Assembly (NCBI RefSeq): GCF_001286805.1
Contig: NZ_CXYV01000002.1
Span: 1,178,001-1,242,000, forward strand
Direction of reading: 5' to 3'
Length of the DNA stretch: 64,000 nucleotides
Source of the DNA: Kallipyga gabonensis
GTDB lineage: Bacteria > Bacillota > Clostridia > Tissierellales > Peptoniphilaceae
Both the position numbers and the translations under genes were made by a program. Under the pieces are notes generated by a model that was given only the letters and a program-made list of their open reading frames with translations, ran no database searches and was not told the DNA's origin. Positions 39,062 through 47,362 of the stretch are shown here, in pieces. Within the stretch, counting starts at the first letter, position 1. Every line of letters begins with the position of its first letter.

Positions 39062-40159
39062 TTATTCTTCTTCACGAATTTTCATTTCAACCTGGTCAAC
39101 TTCACGGGAGGACGGACTGGGAAGCGGATTTATCTTCTCACTGCCAATATTATCGGGCTTGGGGAGGCCGTAGTGGTCATAGGCCTTCGCTGTCAACATC
39201 CTTCCCCGAGCCGTTCGAACTAAAAAGCCGATTTGAAGAAGATAAGGTTCAATCACTTCTTCGATCGTTCCCGCCTCCATATTGGCTGAAGCCGCCATAG
39301 TATCTATCCCTACAGGGCCACCTCCAAAGTGGGTAGCCAGGATCCGAATGATTTTTTCATCATTTTTATCCAGACCCAGCCGATCAACCTCCAACATATC
39401 CAAAGCACGCCGAGTCAAATCTAAATTAATTTGACCGTCTCCCTTGACCTGTGCATAGTCTCGAATCCTCCGAAGAAGGCGGTTAGCCACTCGGGGAGTC
39501 CCTCGAGAACGAAGACCGATCTCATGGGCCGAATCCTGATCCATCTCGACTCCTAATAGGGAAGCGGATCGGCTGACAATTTGAGCTAGATCCTCACTGT
39601 TGTAGAGTTGAAGGGACATGAGGACACCAAATCGGTCCCGCAATGGAGAAGAAAGCATGCCGGCCCGGGTGGTTGCTCCAATGAGCGTAAAAGGGGATAA
39701 GTCGAGACGAAGACTCTGGGCCATGGTTCCCTTCCCTACCATAAGGTCCAGGGCATAGTCTTCCATGGCGGGATAGAGAACTTCCTCCACATTTCGGTTA
39801 ATTCGGTGGATCTCATCAATGAAGAGGATGTCTCCCGGCTGGAGATTGGTCAGGATGGAAGCCAGATCCCCTTGTTTGGAGATGGCCGGACCGGAAGTAA
39901 TCTTGATGTTTGCTCCCATCTCGTTAGAGATGATCGTGGCCATGGTGGTCTTGCCCAAACCCGGTGGTCCGGCTAATAATATGTGGTCGAGGGCTTCCCC
40001 TCTTTTTAGGGCAGCATCGATATAGATCTTCAGCTGTTCCTTATTCTTCTTTTGTCCAATATACTCATTAAGCCAACGGGGACGGATGGACCCCTCATAA
40101 GGAGCTTCTTCCTTGCCCAGTCCGGGGCCGACTATCCGGTGGCCATTTCTTTCAGACAT
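39062..40159 (-). CDS. ruvB: Holliday junction branch-migration helicase RuvB
   Basis: AAA+ motor of RuvAB. 365 residues, slightly longer than the usual 330-340 because of a charged C-terminal extension of about 25 residues. Walker A GPPGLGKT (64-71), Walker [10 protein letters not shown], sensor GATTRAGML, and the C-terminal winged helix. It follows ruvA by 32 bases. Confidence 0.97.
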   Translation of the reverse strand: MSERNGHRIVGPGLGKEEAPYEGSIRPRWLNEYIGQKKNKEQLKIYIDAALKRGEALDHILLAGPPGLGKTTMATIISNEMGANIKITSGPAISKQGDLASILTNLQPGDILFIDEIHRINRNVEEVLYPAMEDYALDLMVGKGTMAQSLRLDLSPFTLIGATTRAGMLSSPLRDRFGVLMSLQLYNSEDLAQIVSRSASLLGVEMDQDSAHEIGLRSRGTPRVANRLLRRIRDYAQVKGDGQINLDLTRRALDMLEVDRLGLDKNDEKIIRILATHFGGGPVGIDTMAASANMEAGTIEEVIEPYLLQIGFLVRTARGRMLTAKAYDHYGLPKPDNIGSEKINPLPSPSSREVDQVEMKIREEE

Positions 40160-40191
40160 CTTTCCTCCTTTCCCGTCAATGAATCAACCAT

Positions 40192-40785
40192 CTAGGAAAG
40201 ACGGCGGAGAGCGTGGCGGATTCCTTCCTCCAAAGTCTCTTCAGGGTTCCAATCTTTCAGAGCATGTTCAGCTTCATTACGGGCATAGCCCAGGTTAAGA
40301 AGGGCTTCAATCGCAACTTGATAATTCTGCGATTTCATTGGATCAGCCGGCGGTTGGATTTCTTCCGGTCTGACCTGGTAGCCCAGTTTTTTCACCCGAT
40401 CCACCAATTCTAAAATAATCCGGGAAGCGGTCTTTGCTCCGACTCCGGGGGACCTGGATAGGGTTTTGGGATCATTATTGAGGATGGCTCCGACAACGGC
40501 ATCTACAGTTAAGGTGGAAAGAATAGAGAGGGCAACCTTAGGCCCAATGGCGGAAACCCGGTTAAGAAGGAGGAAAATGACCCTTTCCTCCTCCTCATAA
40601 AAGCCATATAGGCTAATATCATCTTCTCGAACTACCTGAACAGTATAAATTTTATACCTTTCACCCACACGAAAATGCGACATCGATTGAACTGATGCCG
40701 CAAGCTGGTAACCTACTCCGTTGTTTTCGATGACCAGGCCCTCTTCGTCCAGATAGGTAACCTCGCCTTTAATGTATGAAATCAT
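40192..40785 (-). CDS. ruvA: Holliday junction DNA helicase RuvA
   Basis: 197-residue tetrameric junction-binding subunit. N-terminal OB fold starting MISYIKGEV, two helix-hairpin-helix motifs (SAIGPKVALSIL and SRSPGVGAKTASRII), and the C-terminal RuvB-contact domain. Two bases separate it from ruvC. Confidence 0.97.
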   Translation of the reverse strand: MISYIKGEVTYLDEEGLVIENNGVGYQLAASVQSMSHFRVGERYKIYTVQVVREDDISLYGFYEEEERVIFLLLNRVSAIGPKVALSILSTLTVDAVVGAILNNDPKTLSRSPGVGAKTASRIILELVDRVKKLGYQVRPEEIQPPADPMKSQNYQVAIEALLNLGYARNEAEHALKDWNPEETLEEGIRHALRRLS

Positions 40786-40787
40786 AC

Positions 40788-41282
40788 TTACTCCATTCGA
40801 TATTCTTCTCTAAAACGCTGAGAAAAAGCCAAAGTCATGGCCACTGCCAGTCCATCAGCTGCATCATCGGGTTTAGGAAGCTCCGTCAGACCGAGCAGAG
40901 CCTGAATCGAGCGTTGAATTTGAAGTTTATTTGCTCTCCCATAGCCGGTTACCGCCTGCTTAATTTGGGAGGGGGTAAATTCATAAATAGGTAAGCCTCG
41001 TTTTACTCCGGCCAGGATCTCTACACCCCTGGCCTGAGCTACAGAAATAATGGTGGTCTTATTCCGGTAGAAAAAAAGCTCTTCAAAGGCTATCTGGTCC
41101 GGCTGGTAGTCATCAATAAGCTTTTCCATTTCCTGGTCAATGATGGCCAATCTCTCCGGCAAGGACATCCCCGCTAGAGTTTCAATACAACCATACTCCA
41201 AAGGAGTGACCCTTCCTTCTTTAAGTTGGATAACCCCATAGCCCACCAAAGCCAATCCGGGGTCAATCCCTAAAAGGATCAC
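40788..41282 (-). CDS. ruvC: Holliday junction resolvase RuvC
   Basis: 164-residue junction resolvase. Catalytic acidic residues D7 (GIDPG), E67 (FEELFF) and the late D140/D143 cluster (PDDAADGLAVA). GTG start overlapping the stop of the upstream unknown gene as GTGA. Confidence 0.96.
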   Translation of the reverse strand: MILLGIDPGLALVGYGVIQLKEGRVTPLEYGCIETLAGMSLPERLAIIDQEMEKLIDDYQPDQIAFEELFFYRNKTTIISVAQARGVEILAGVKRGLPIYEFTPSQIKQAVTGYGRANKLQIQRSIQALLGLTELPKPDDAADGLAVAMTLAFSQRFREEYRME

Positions 41283-42004
41283 CGCATATACCTTTCCAGA
41301 ACGGCATCGTTAACCCCATTCCAAATGTTATCTTTATAAATCCGACAAGCATTGGATGCCAGGTATTGGCGGAATTTTCGATAGATAAAATTAAGATCCT
41401 TAATGGTTAGGATGGACTCTTCCGAAGTTAATTGAGAAAGATGGTCAAAGTCCAATACAATCTGTCGGTCTAAGTAGTGGTTTGCTCGATAGATCTTTGT
41501 TTTAACCACTTTCTGACTAAATATGTTACAGAAGCGATATAAGTCTTTATAATTGTGGGTCTGGACTTTGAGCCAATGGTAAAGCTGACTCTGGACATTC
41601 ATAGCGGGGCCCTTCTTCGCTGTCTGAAAGAGGATTTGCTGGTGTTTAAGCTCTTGAGGCGTATAAGCTTCCAATGCTACCCTCTCCAACTTATCCACCC
41701 AGTCCATGGATTGTTCTCTGCCCAAGGGATAGGCTTTCAAGCAGATGGCCAATTCAAAGCGATGAACGTCATCGTTGATCAGTTTTTGAATGGCTCGCAT
41801 AATAAAATACCGGTCTTTTCGGTCCGACAGGGCACGGAAGAGCGAGGTATTGATGGCCTTCATAAGGACATAGCGAGGCTGAAGGTTGGAAGTCGGATGG
41901 TCCAGATCCAACATGGAAAGAAGGAGGTGGATAGAATCGCTATCGCTTTCATAAAGAAATTGATATTCTAAACTTTCTTCAAGTTCTTCTAAACGGTCAA
42001 GCAA
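41279..42004 (-). CDS. Unrecognised 241-residue protein coupled to ruvC
   Basis: I do not recognise this protein. TTG start with AAGGGGG 8 bases upstream. It is predicted mostly helical, cytoplasmic, with no signal peptide, membrane segment or cysteine cluster; the C-terminal half is rich in Tyr, Arg, Lys and Asn (for example KIYRANHYLDRQ and YLASNACRIYKDN). It is the first gene of the run into ruvC-ruvA-ruvB-queA-tgt and its stop overlaps the ruvC GTG, so it is translationally coupled to a resolvase. A role with Ruv processing is only inference. Confidence 0.75.
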   Translation of the reverse strand: MLDRLEELEESLEYQFLYESDSDSIHLLLSMLDLDHPTSNLQPRYVLMKAINTSLFRALSDRKDRYFIMRAIQKLINDDVHRFELAICLKAYPLGREQSMDWVDKLERVALEAYTPQELKHQQILFQTAKKGPAMNVQSQLYHWLKVQTHNYKDLYRFCNIFSQKVVKTKIYRANHYLDRQIVLDFDHLSQLTSEESILTIKDLNFIYRKFRQYLASNACRIYKDNIWNGVNDAVLERYMR

Positions 42005-42113
42005 AGTTTTTCCCCCTTCCTTTAGATTGATTTGATTACGGTATTTAATAGTATATCAAAAAATCACCCCATATCCGGAAGATTTTGGAGAGAATCATTA
42101 AGTTTTTGCCAAT

Positions 42114-42143
42114 AAAAAAACCGCCTGAACAATCAGACGGTTT
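42114..42143 (-). terminator. Terminator of the tRNA array
   Basis: Eleven-bp stem with one G-U pair and a 4-base loop (42118-42143), followed on the minus strand by seven T. It begins 3 bases past the end of tRNA-Arg. Confidence 0.9.
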
Positions 42144-42145
42144 AC

Positions 42146-42219
42146 CGTGCCATTGAGGATTCGAACCCCAGGCCTTCTGGTCCGTAGCCAGACGCTCTAT
42201 CCAGCTGAGCTAATGGCAC
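42146..42219 (-). tRNA. tRNA-Arg (ACG)
   Basis: Full cloverleaf; anticodon loop CTACGGA gives ACG, expected to be deaminated to ICG. The 3' CCA is not encoded. Last gene of the ten-gene array. Confidence 0.95.
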
Positions 42220-42243
42220 ATAAGCTAATCTTTACTTGAAACA

Positions 42244-42314
42244 AGCGGGTGAAGGGAATCGAACCCTCGTAGCCAGCTTGGAAGGCTGGAGCTCTACCAC
42301 TGAGCTACACCCGC
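42244..42314 (-). tRNA. tRNA-Gly (TCC)
   Basis: Cloverleaf with anticodon loop CTTCCAA (TCC); acceptor GCGGGTG pairs with CACCCGC; discriminator U; CCA not encoded. A separate promoter lies just upstream (42362-42390). Confidence 0.95.
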
Positions 42315-42361
42315 ATAGGCGGTATAGTTTGCTTATTAAGTGGAGCCCTAACCTCTTAAAC

Positions 42362-42390
42362 ATTATAGGATAGACTGACACTTATTTCAA
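42362..42390 (-). promoter_or_regulatory. Internal promoter inside the tRNA array
   Basis: -35 TTGAAA (42385-42390), a 17-base spacer and -10 TATAAT (42362-42367) on the minus strand, in the 81-base gap between the two glycine tRNA genes. It should drive tRNA-Gly(TCC) and tRNA-Arg(ACG) separately from the other eight. Confidence 0.75.
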
Positions 42391-42395
42391 GTAAA

Positions 42396-42467
42396 AGCGG
42401 CAGACGGGATTCGAACCCGCGACCCTCGCCTTGGCAAGGCGATGCTCTACCTCTGAGCCACTGCCGC
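42396..42467 (-). tRNA. tRNA-Gly (GCC)
   Basis: Cloverleaf with anticodon loop TTGCCAA (GCC); acceptor GCGGCAG/CTGCCGC; discriminator U; CCA not encoded. Confidence 0.95.
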
Positions 42468-42476
42468 ATATTAAAT

Positions 42477-42558
42477 TGGGCGAGAGCGGATTCGAACCAC
42501 TGAAAGCTAAGCTAACGGATTTACAGTCCGTCCCGTTTGGCCACTTCGGTACTCGCCC
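42477..42558 (-). tRNA. tRNA-Tyr (GTA)
   Basis: Class II tRNA with a long variable arm; anticodon loop CTGTAAA (GTA); acceptor GGGCGAG. CCA not encoded. Expected queuosine substrate. Confidence 0.95.
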
Positions 42559-42568
42559 TAATTGAAAA

Positions 42569-42643
42569 CGACCCGGATGGGACTCGAACCCACGACCTCC
42601 AGCGTGACAGGCTGGCATTCTAAACCGACTGAACTACCGGGCC
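42569..42643 (-). tRNA. tRNA-Asp (GTC)
   Basis: Cloverleaf with anticodon loop CTGTCAC (GTC); acceptor GGCCCGG with one G-U pair; discriminator G; CCA not encoded. Confidence 0.95.
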
Positions 42644-42654
42644 AAATTGGGCCA

Positions 42655-42726
42655 TGACCCTACCGGGATTCGAACCCGGGATACCGCCGTGAGAGGGCGA
42701 TGTCTTAACCGCTTGACCATAGGGCC
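42655..42726 (-). tRNA. tRNA-Glu (CTC)
   Basis: Cloverleaf with the typical GGTCAAGCGGTTAAGACA D-arm region of tRNA-Glu and anticodon loop CTCTCAC (CTC, reading GAG only). CCA not encoded. A TTC-anticodon gene must exist elsewhere to read GAA. Confidence 0.93.
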
Positions 42727-42730
42727 TTAA

Positions 42731-42804
42731 TAGCGGAGAAGGGACTTGAACCCCTGACACTTCGGGTATGAACCGAATGCTCTAGCCAGCTGAGCTACTC
42801 CGCC
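42731..42804 (-). tRNA. tRNA-Met (CAT), elongator type
   Basis: Cloverleaf with anticodon loop TTCATAC (CAT). The first base pair of the acceptor is formed (G-U), unlike the initiator in the next gene. An Ile2 (lysidine) identity cannot be excluded from sequence alone. CCA not encoded. Confidence 0.85.
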
Positions 42805-42838
42805 AGACATATTAAAGTAAGTGTGGTGGCGGAGATGA

Positions 42839-42910
42839 TTGCGGGGGCAGGATTCGAACCTGCGGCCTCCGGGTTATGAGCCCGACGAGATACCTCTTCT
42901 CCACCCCGCG
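42839..42910 (-). tRNA. Initiator tRNA-fMet (CAT)
   Basis: Initiator hallmarks: the C1-A72 mismatch at the top of the acceptor stem and three consecutive G-C pairs at the base of the anticodon stem (GGG loop CCC), loop CTCATAA. The D-loop is short (7 bases), giving 72 bases in all. CCA not encoded. Confidence 0.93.
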
Positions 42911-42927
42911 CATGTAAGAACTGCCGA

Positions 42928-43014
42928 TGCCGAGGACCGGGGTCGAACCGGTACGATCTTATCCAGATCGAGGGATTTTAAGTCCCTTGCGTCTGCCAAT
43001 TCCGCCACCCCGGC
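42928..43014 (-). tRNA. tRNA-Leu (TAA)
   Basis: Class II tRNA, 87 bases with a long variable arm; anticodon loop CTTAAAA (TAA); acceptor GCCGGGG. CCA not encoded. Confidence 0.95.
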
Positions 43015-43017
43015 AAA

Positions 43018-43090
43018 CGCCTTGTGTAGGACTCGAACCTACGACAACGCGGTTAACAGCCGCGCGCTCTACCAGCTGAGCTAACAAGGC
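43018..43090 (-). tRNA. tRNA-Asn (GTT)
   Basis: First gene of the array. Cloverleaf with anticodon loop CTGTTAA (GTT); acceptor GCCTTGT; discriminator G; CCA not encoded. Confidence 0.95.
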
Positions 43091-43163
43091 ATATTGGACG
43101 CTTCTCCCAAAAAGGCCTTTTAGAGGTTTTTCAGGACCGATCCTCCATCACAGTGACTTACAT

Positions 43164-43192
43164 AGTATAACAGGTGAGTCTTTGGAATGCAA
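43164..43192 (-). promoter_or_regulatory. Promoter of the tRNA array
   Basis: -35 TTGCAT (43187-43192), a 17-base spacer and -10 TATACT (43164-43169) on the minus strand, about 75 bases ahead of tRNA-Asn and just past the degV stop. Confidence 0.7.
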
Positions 43193-43250
43193 GGGCAATT
43201 CACATATTTTTTTAATGCCTTTTCTTTAGTGCCTTTTCAAAGAACTCCAA

Positions 43251-44090
43251 TTAGTCCACATGACGAACAACATAGGCTAGGCCAAAACAGCCGGGTCCAA
43301 TGTGTGTGCCCACCACCGGACCCATCTGAGCAATTTCACCCCTGTGGTCATCTAAAAGGGTCTGGGCGTAATCAATAAAGCTCTTCCCCTCTTCTTCGGG
43401 ATAAGTGTAAATAAAATAGACCGGAAAATCCGGGTCCACTTCCTCCGAATGGTAGCGATCGAGTATCTTCTTGATTGACGCACGAATCCCCCGAGCCTTT
43501 CCATAAAGGCCGAGTCTTCCCCCATCCATGGAGACAACGGGTTTGATATTCAGCACCTTTCCTGCCAGGCCTACGGCAGCAGGCAAACGCCCTCCCTTAA
43601 CTAAGTGGTCAAGGCCCATGAAAGTCCCCATATAACGAAAGTCATCCCGTCGTTTAACAACCCAATCAACAATCTCCTGACAGGACTTTCCCTCTTCTTT
43701 CATCTTAACAGCCCATTCAGCCATCAAGGCTTGCCCTTTACACACCATATGGGAATCGACGACATAAATTCCCTCATAAGCGACAATTTCTTTTGCTTGA
43801 AGAGCAGTCTCATAGGTCGACGATAAATAGGAGGACATGGTGATGTAGACGACTTCTTCTCCAGCTTCTTTCACCTCCTCAAAAACCTGAATCATGGTTC
43901 CGATTGGCGGAGAAGATGTTTTGGCTATGCCGGACTTGTTGAGACGGTAAAAAAAACGGTCCTTATCTTCTTCAGACTGAAAGGAAAAAGAACCATCCGG
44001 AAAGTCAACACCAATATCAAAAAGGGAAAGATTGCGGACTTCTGCATCTTTTTGTGTCATATCTGAAGCTGTATCCGTATATATGATCAT
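43251..44090 (-). CDS. DegV family fatty-acid-binding protein
   Basis: 279-residue DegV protein; family members bind fatty acids and some act as FakB subunits that present them to the FakA kinase. Motifs: DTASDMT near the N-terminus, AKTSSPPIGTM (fatty-acid head-group Ser/Thr region), VDSHMVCKGQ, LDHLVKGGRLPAAVGLAGKVL, and a late GPVVGTHIGPG. It stands alone, so the partner kinase gene is elsewhere. Confidence 0.92.
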   Translation of the reverse strand: MIIYTDTASDMTQKDAEVRNLSLFDIGVDFPDGSFSFQSEEDKDRFFYRLNKSGIAKTSSPPIGTMIQVFEEVKEAGEEVVYITMSSYLSSTYETALQAKEIVAYEGIYVVDSHMVCKGQALMAEWAVKMKEEGKSCQEIVDWVVKRRDDFRYMGTFMGLDHLVKGGRLPAAVGLAGKVLNIKPVVSMDGGRLGLYGKARGIRASIKKILDRYHSEEVDPDFPVYFIYTYPEEEGKSFIDYAQTLLDDHRGEIAQMGPVVGTHIGPGCFGLAYVVRHVD

Positions 44091-44199
44091 CCTTCCCCCT
44101 TCTTATGCAGGATATACAGTAGGGCCATGAAAAAATCATGATCCGTCTTTCGATTTTCAGCACCTCATCTATGTTACTTGTTTTTTTCAAAAAGCTCAA

Positions 44200-44247
44200 C
44201 ACTTTCCTGACGGACAAGTTTAATAAGACCTATCCGTCAGGAAAGTG
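44200..44247 (-). terminator. 15-bp inverted repeat after lysS, probable terminator
   Basis: Perfect 15-bp arms (44200-44214 and 44233-44247) with an 18-base loop, starting 7 bases past the lysS stop. The minus-strand tail is TTGAGCTTTTTG, weaker than a classical T-run, so it could also be an mRNA-end stabiliser. The rest of 44091-44254 holds no gene. Confidence 0.6.
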
Positions 44248-44254
44248 AAAAGAC

Positions 44255-46174
44255 CTAGTAGAGCTTGGCTCCTGCCGGAATCCGAGGATCCAACATAATC
44301 AGGTGGAGTACCTCATCCCCCTCTTCTTCATGAATAGCAGAAAGAAGCATCCCCTCTGAATCCACTCCCATCATCTTTCTGGGCGGAATGTTACAGATCG
44401 CCAAGAGAGTTTTTCCCATCAGGTCTTCAGGAGTATAGTAATTTCGAATCCCGCTTAGGATTGTTCGGCCTTCTTCACTCCCATCATCCAAGTGGAATAA
44501 AAGAAGCTTTTTGCTCTTCGGAACTTCCTGACAGTCCCTAACCTTAACTACACGAAGATCCATCGTTGAGAAGTTTTCAAAGTCGACCATGTCTTCAAAA
44601 AGGGGTTCAACCTTAACTTTGGAAAAATCAATGTCTTCCGCTTTCATAAAGGGAAGTTCCATGTCTTCGTTTTTAGATTTTTCTTCCTTTTGTCCCCCAT
44701 CGCCAAGTCCCAGGGGCTTCATGGTCGGGAAAAGGAGGACGTCGCGGATAGAGGCCTGGTTGGTCAGAACCATGATCATGCGGTCGATTCCAATCCCCAA
44801 CCCTCCGGTAGGGGGAAGGCCGATCTCCAAAGCATTAATGAAATCCTCATCCATCATTCCTGCTTCATCATCACCGCCTTCACGAAGTTCAACCTGGTGA
44901 AGGAAGCGTTGATGCTGGTCTTGAGCATCATTGAGCTCGGAGAAAGCATTGGCAATTTCCCAGCCGCAGACAAAGGCTTCAAAACGCTCGGTCATGTCGC
45001 GGTCTTCAGGAGAACGCTTAGACAAGGGGGAAATTTCGACCGGATACTCATAAACAAAGGTGGGTTCAACCATCTTTTCCTCGGCATATTCATCAAAGAA
45101 GCGGGAAAGGATCTTTCCCCATCCGTCTGTTTTCTCATATTCAATCTCGTGTTTGTCAGCCAGGGCTCTCGCCTCCTGGTCATTACGGATAGTCGAAAAA
45201 TCAACACCGGCATATTCCTTGACCGCTTGAGTCATGGTAACTCGCTTCCAGGGCGGTTTGAAATCAACTTCCTGACCCTGGTAATTGATTTTTGTACTTC
45301 CATGGATCTTTTCACAGACGAAAGCCACCATATTTTCAGTGATCTCCATCATCCCCTCGTAGTCCGTATAAGCCTGATAGAGTTCCATAGCGGTATATTC
45401 GGGATTGTGGGTGGCATCCATGCCTTCATTTCTGAACATCCGACCCATTTCATATACCCGATCAAATCCGCCAACGATGAGTCTCTTCAAATAAAGCTCA
45501 TTGGCAATACGCAGGTACATATCAATATTTAGGCTGTTGTGGTGGGTAATGAAAGGACGAGCATTGGCTCCCCCAACGATGGTATTGAGGATGGGCGTCT
45601 CCACTTCAAGAAATCCCCGACCATCCAGGAATTCACGGATGGCTGAAATAATTCGAGACCGCTTGAGAAAAACATCCTTCACCTCAGGATTCATGATCAA
45701 GTCAACATACCGTTGACGATAGCGAAGGTCCGGATCTTTTAATCCATGAAATTTTTCAGGTAGAGGACGAAGAGACTTGGTTAAGAGGGTAACGTTCTTT
45801 GCCGCGATAGATTTCTCTCCCCTGTCCGACTCCACCACCTCTCCGGAGACACCGACAATGTCCCCAATATCCAAAAGAGCAATGACGGAGAAATCATCCA
45901 ATTGGTTGAATCGAGCGATAATTTGGATTTTACCAAAGCCATCCTGGACATCCATGAAGGAGATCTTTCCGTGACCTCGCTTTGCTAAAATCCGACCGGC
46001 AATGGTGACTTCTTTCCCTTTGTAGTCATTAAAGTGCTCAACCAAGTCATTGTTATGTGCGGTCACCTCAAATTTGGTGATTTCATGAGGATCTTTATTA
46101 TCGTTTTTTAATTGATTGAGCTTATCCATCCGGATCCGTATGAGCTCATTATCTGTCAGATCTTTCCTGGCCAT
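44255..46174 (-). CDS. lysS: Lysyl-tRNA synthetase (class II) with added C-terminal tRNA-binding domain
   Basis: 639 residues; typical LysRS is about 500. Residues 1-500 are class II LysRS: OB anticodon domain (about 55-165), motif 2 [20 protein letters not shown], and motif 3 [13 protein letters not shown] charged linker (500-530) leads to an OB-fold tRNA-binding domain (531-639) of the MetRS beta/EMAP II type, with [29 protein letters not shown] and the late GMLLSAI. The ATG at 46174 has AAAGGAG ahead; a TTG five codons upstream is unlikely. It follows greA by 46 bases, the usual greA-lysS pairing. Confidence 0.95.
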   Translation of the reverse strand: MARKDLTDNELIRIRMDKLNQLKNDNKDPHEITKFEVTAHNNDLVEHFNDYKGKEVTIAGRILAKRGHGKISFMDVQDGFGKIQIIARFNQLDDFSVIALLDIGDIVGVSGEVVESDRGEKSIAAKNVTLLTKSLRPLPEKFHGLKDPDLRYRQRYVDLIMNPEVKDVFLKRSRIISAIREFLDGRGFLEVETPILNTIVGGANARPFITHHNSLNIDMYLRIANELYLKRLIVGGFDRVYEMGRMFRNEGMDATHNPEYTAMELYQAYTDYEGMMEITENMVAFVCEKIHGSTKINYQGQEVDFKPPWKRVTMTQAVKEYAGVDFSTIRNDQEARALADKHEIEYEKTDGWGKILSRFFDEYAEEKMVEPTFVYEYPVEISPLSKRSPEDRDMTERFEAFVCGWEIANAFSELNDAQDQHQRFLHQVELREGGDDEAGMMDEDFINALEIGLPPTGGLGIGIDRMIMVLTNQASIRDVLLFPTMKPLGLGDGGQKEEKSKNEDMELPFMKAEDIDFSKVKVEPLFEDMVDFENFSTMDLRVVKVRDCQEVPKSKKLLLFHLDDGSEEGRTILSGIRNYYTPEDLMGKTLLAICNIPPRKMMGVDSEGMLLSAIHEEEGDEVLHLIMLDPRIPAGAKLY

Positions 46175-46220
46175 GCCCGCTCCTTTCAAAATAATATCTT
46201 TTCTAATCAGGATCGTAAAA

Positions 46221-46700
46221 TCAGCTGATTACCTTCAAAATTTGATATTCAATCTTTCCAACGGGAGCTTCAACTAAAACAGTTTCTCCTTCACGATGAC
46301 CTAAAAGAGCTTTGCCCAGAGGTGATTCCAAAGAGATGATATTGGAACGCGGGTTTGCTTCAGTAACGCCTTTAATCGTTAACGTCAGTTCTTCATCAAA
46401 CTCCTTATCCAAAACAACCACTTCAGATCCCAGGGTGATTTCTCCCGTACTGGTGGCCGGATCCTTATCAAAGATCTCAGATCTCTCCAGGATGCTTTCA
46501 ATCTCCTGAATTTCTCCCTCAAGCTTGGACTGTTCCTCTTTAGCCGCATCATATTCTGCGTTTTCAGAAAGGTCTCCAAAACCTCTAGCGACTTTAATTT
46601 TTTCAGTTACCTTAGGTCTTTCAACAGTCTTCAGATAATTGAGCTTATTCTTCAGTTCCTCATAACCTTGACGGGTAATGATATTCTTTTGTTGTTCCAT
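46221..46700 (-). CDS. greA: Transcription elongation factor GreA
   Basis: 159-residue cleavage factor that rescues backtracked RNA polymerase. N-terminal coiled coil with the acidic tip [14 protein letters not shown], and a C-terminal FKBP-like domain with [14 protein letters not shown]. Driven by a perfect consensus promoter (46748-46776) and a leader that starts with a hairpin. Confidence 0.97.
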   Translation of the reverse strand: MEQQKNIITRQGYEELKNKLNYLKTVERPKVTEKIKVARGFGDLSENAEYDAAKEEQSKLEGEIQEIESILERSEIFDKDPATSTGEITLGSEVVVLDKEFDEELTLTIKGVTEANPRSNIISLESPLGKALLGHREGETVLVEAPVGKIEYQILKVIS

Positions 46701-46721
46701 TTTACTCTCCTTAAAAAATAG

Positions 46722-46741
46722 AGCAGGAGTCCACTCCTGCT
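46722..46741 (-). promoter_or_regulatory. Hairpin at the extreme 5' end of the greA transcript
   Basis: Eight-bp perfect stem with a 4-base loop, followed by CTATTTTTT on the minus strand and then the greA ribosome site. From the -10 at 46748 the transcript should begin at about 46741, the first base of the stem. It can therefore not terminate greA transcription, but could protect the 5' end or end read-through from the CYTH gene upstream. Confidence 0.7.
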
Positions 46742-46747
46742 AGCTCG

Positions 46748-46776
46748 ATTATAGGTTTAGCGGGCATTCTTGTCAA
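46748..46776 (-). promoter_or_regulatory. Perfect consensus sigma-A promoter of greA-lysS
   Basis: -35 TTGACA (46771-46776), a 17-base spacer and -10 TATAAT (46748-46753) on the minus strand: both hexamers match the consensus in all twelve positions. Confidence 0.92.
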
Positions 46777-46786
46777 TGACATGCAT

Positions 46787-47338
46787 TTAGGAGGAGATTC
46801 TCTTCTTCTCTTCCTCTGCCCTGAGTTCTCCTATGGATTTGGTCGAAACGAAGGACCGGGGAATGGAGAACTCCTCTAGAAAACAGTCTAAGGCTTCCAC
46901 AGAGGGGCCTTCCACTTCAATATAGGGATAAGATAGAGTTTGGGCATCCCAAGTATCAAACTCGACCCGAAAATCCTTGTAGAGAAAGGTGTGACGAGAT
47001 TTTAAGCCCATTTCCTGAACATCATAGCCCAACTTGGCTAGAAGACGGAGAAGAACCTCCCCTTCTTTCGGCTGAATATGAACTGTGGTTTCCTCGTTAA
47101 TTCGGGCTTGAGATCCTCCCTGACGTTCCTTGTAAGTAAACTCCAAAGGGAGAGTATTTCCCCCTTTGACTACCTTTCTCAGACGTAGGTAAGCATCACT
47201 GTGAACCGGATGTGAGGATGAAGAAATCCGGATATTCGTCTGCTCCTCTTTCCCAGCATCAACTGCCCCCTTATCAAGGAGAGCCTGAATAAGAGCTTTT
47301 TCATGATAACCTATAATTTTGATTTCTCTTTCTTTCAT
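46787..47338 (-). CDS. CYTH domain protein
   Basis: 183 residues of the CYTH superfamily (class IV adenylate cyclase, thiamine triphosphatase, triphosphate-tunnel enzymes). Signature EREIKI at residues 3-8 (ExExK), followed by paired basic and acidic strands (YLRLRK, LEFTYKER, FRVEFDTWD, YIEVEGPS) that would form the tunnel. The substrate, probably a polyphosphate or nucleoside triphosphate, cannot be told from sequence. Confidence 0.85.
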   Translation of the reverse strand: MKEREIKIIGYHEKALIQALLDKGAVDAGKEEQTNIRISSSSHPVHSDAYLRLRKVVKGGNTLPLEFTYKERQGGSQARINEETTVHIQPKEGEVLLRLLAKLGYDVQEMGLKSRHTFLYKDFRVEFDTWDAQTLSYPYIEVEGPSVEALDCFLEEFSIPRSFVSTKSIGELRAEEEKKRISS

Positions 47339-47362
47339 CCTGCCTTGCTTCCTTGCTTTATC

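Noticed and set aside
42382-42618. Open frame across tRNA genes
   Set aside because: Runs through three tRNA genes on the same strand; not a protein gene.
42839-43084. Plus-strand open frame across tRNA genes
   Set aside because: Opposite strand of the tRNA-fMet, Leu and Asn genes; the predicted peptide is the usual spurious tRNA-antisense product.
44690-45532. 280-codon plus-strand open frame
   Set aside because: Lies wholly antisense to the conserved lysS gene; no ribosome site or protein-like composition. A shadow frame.
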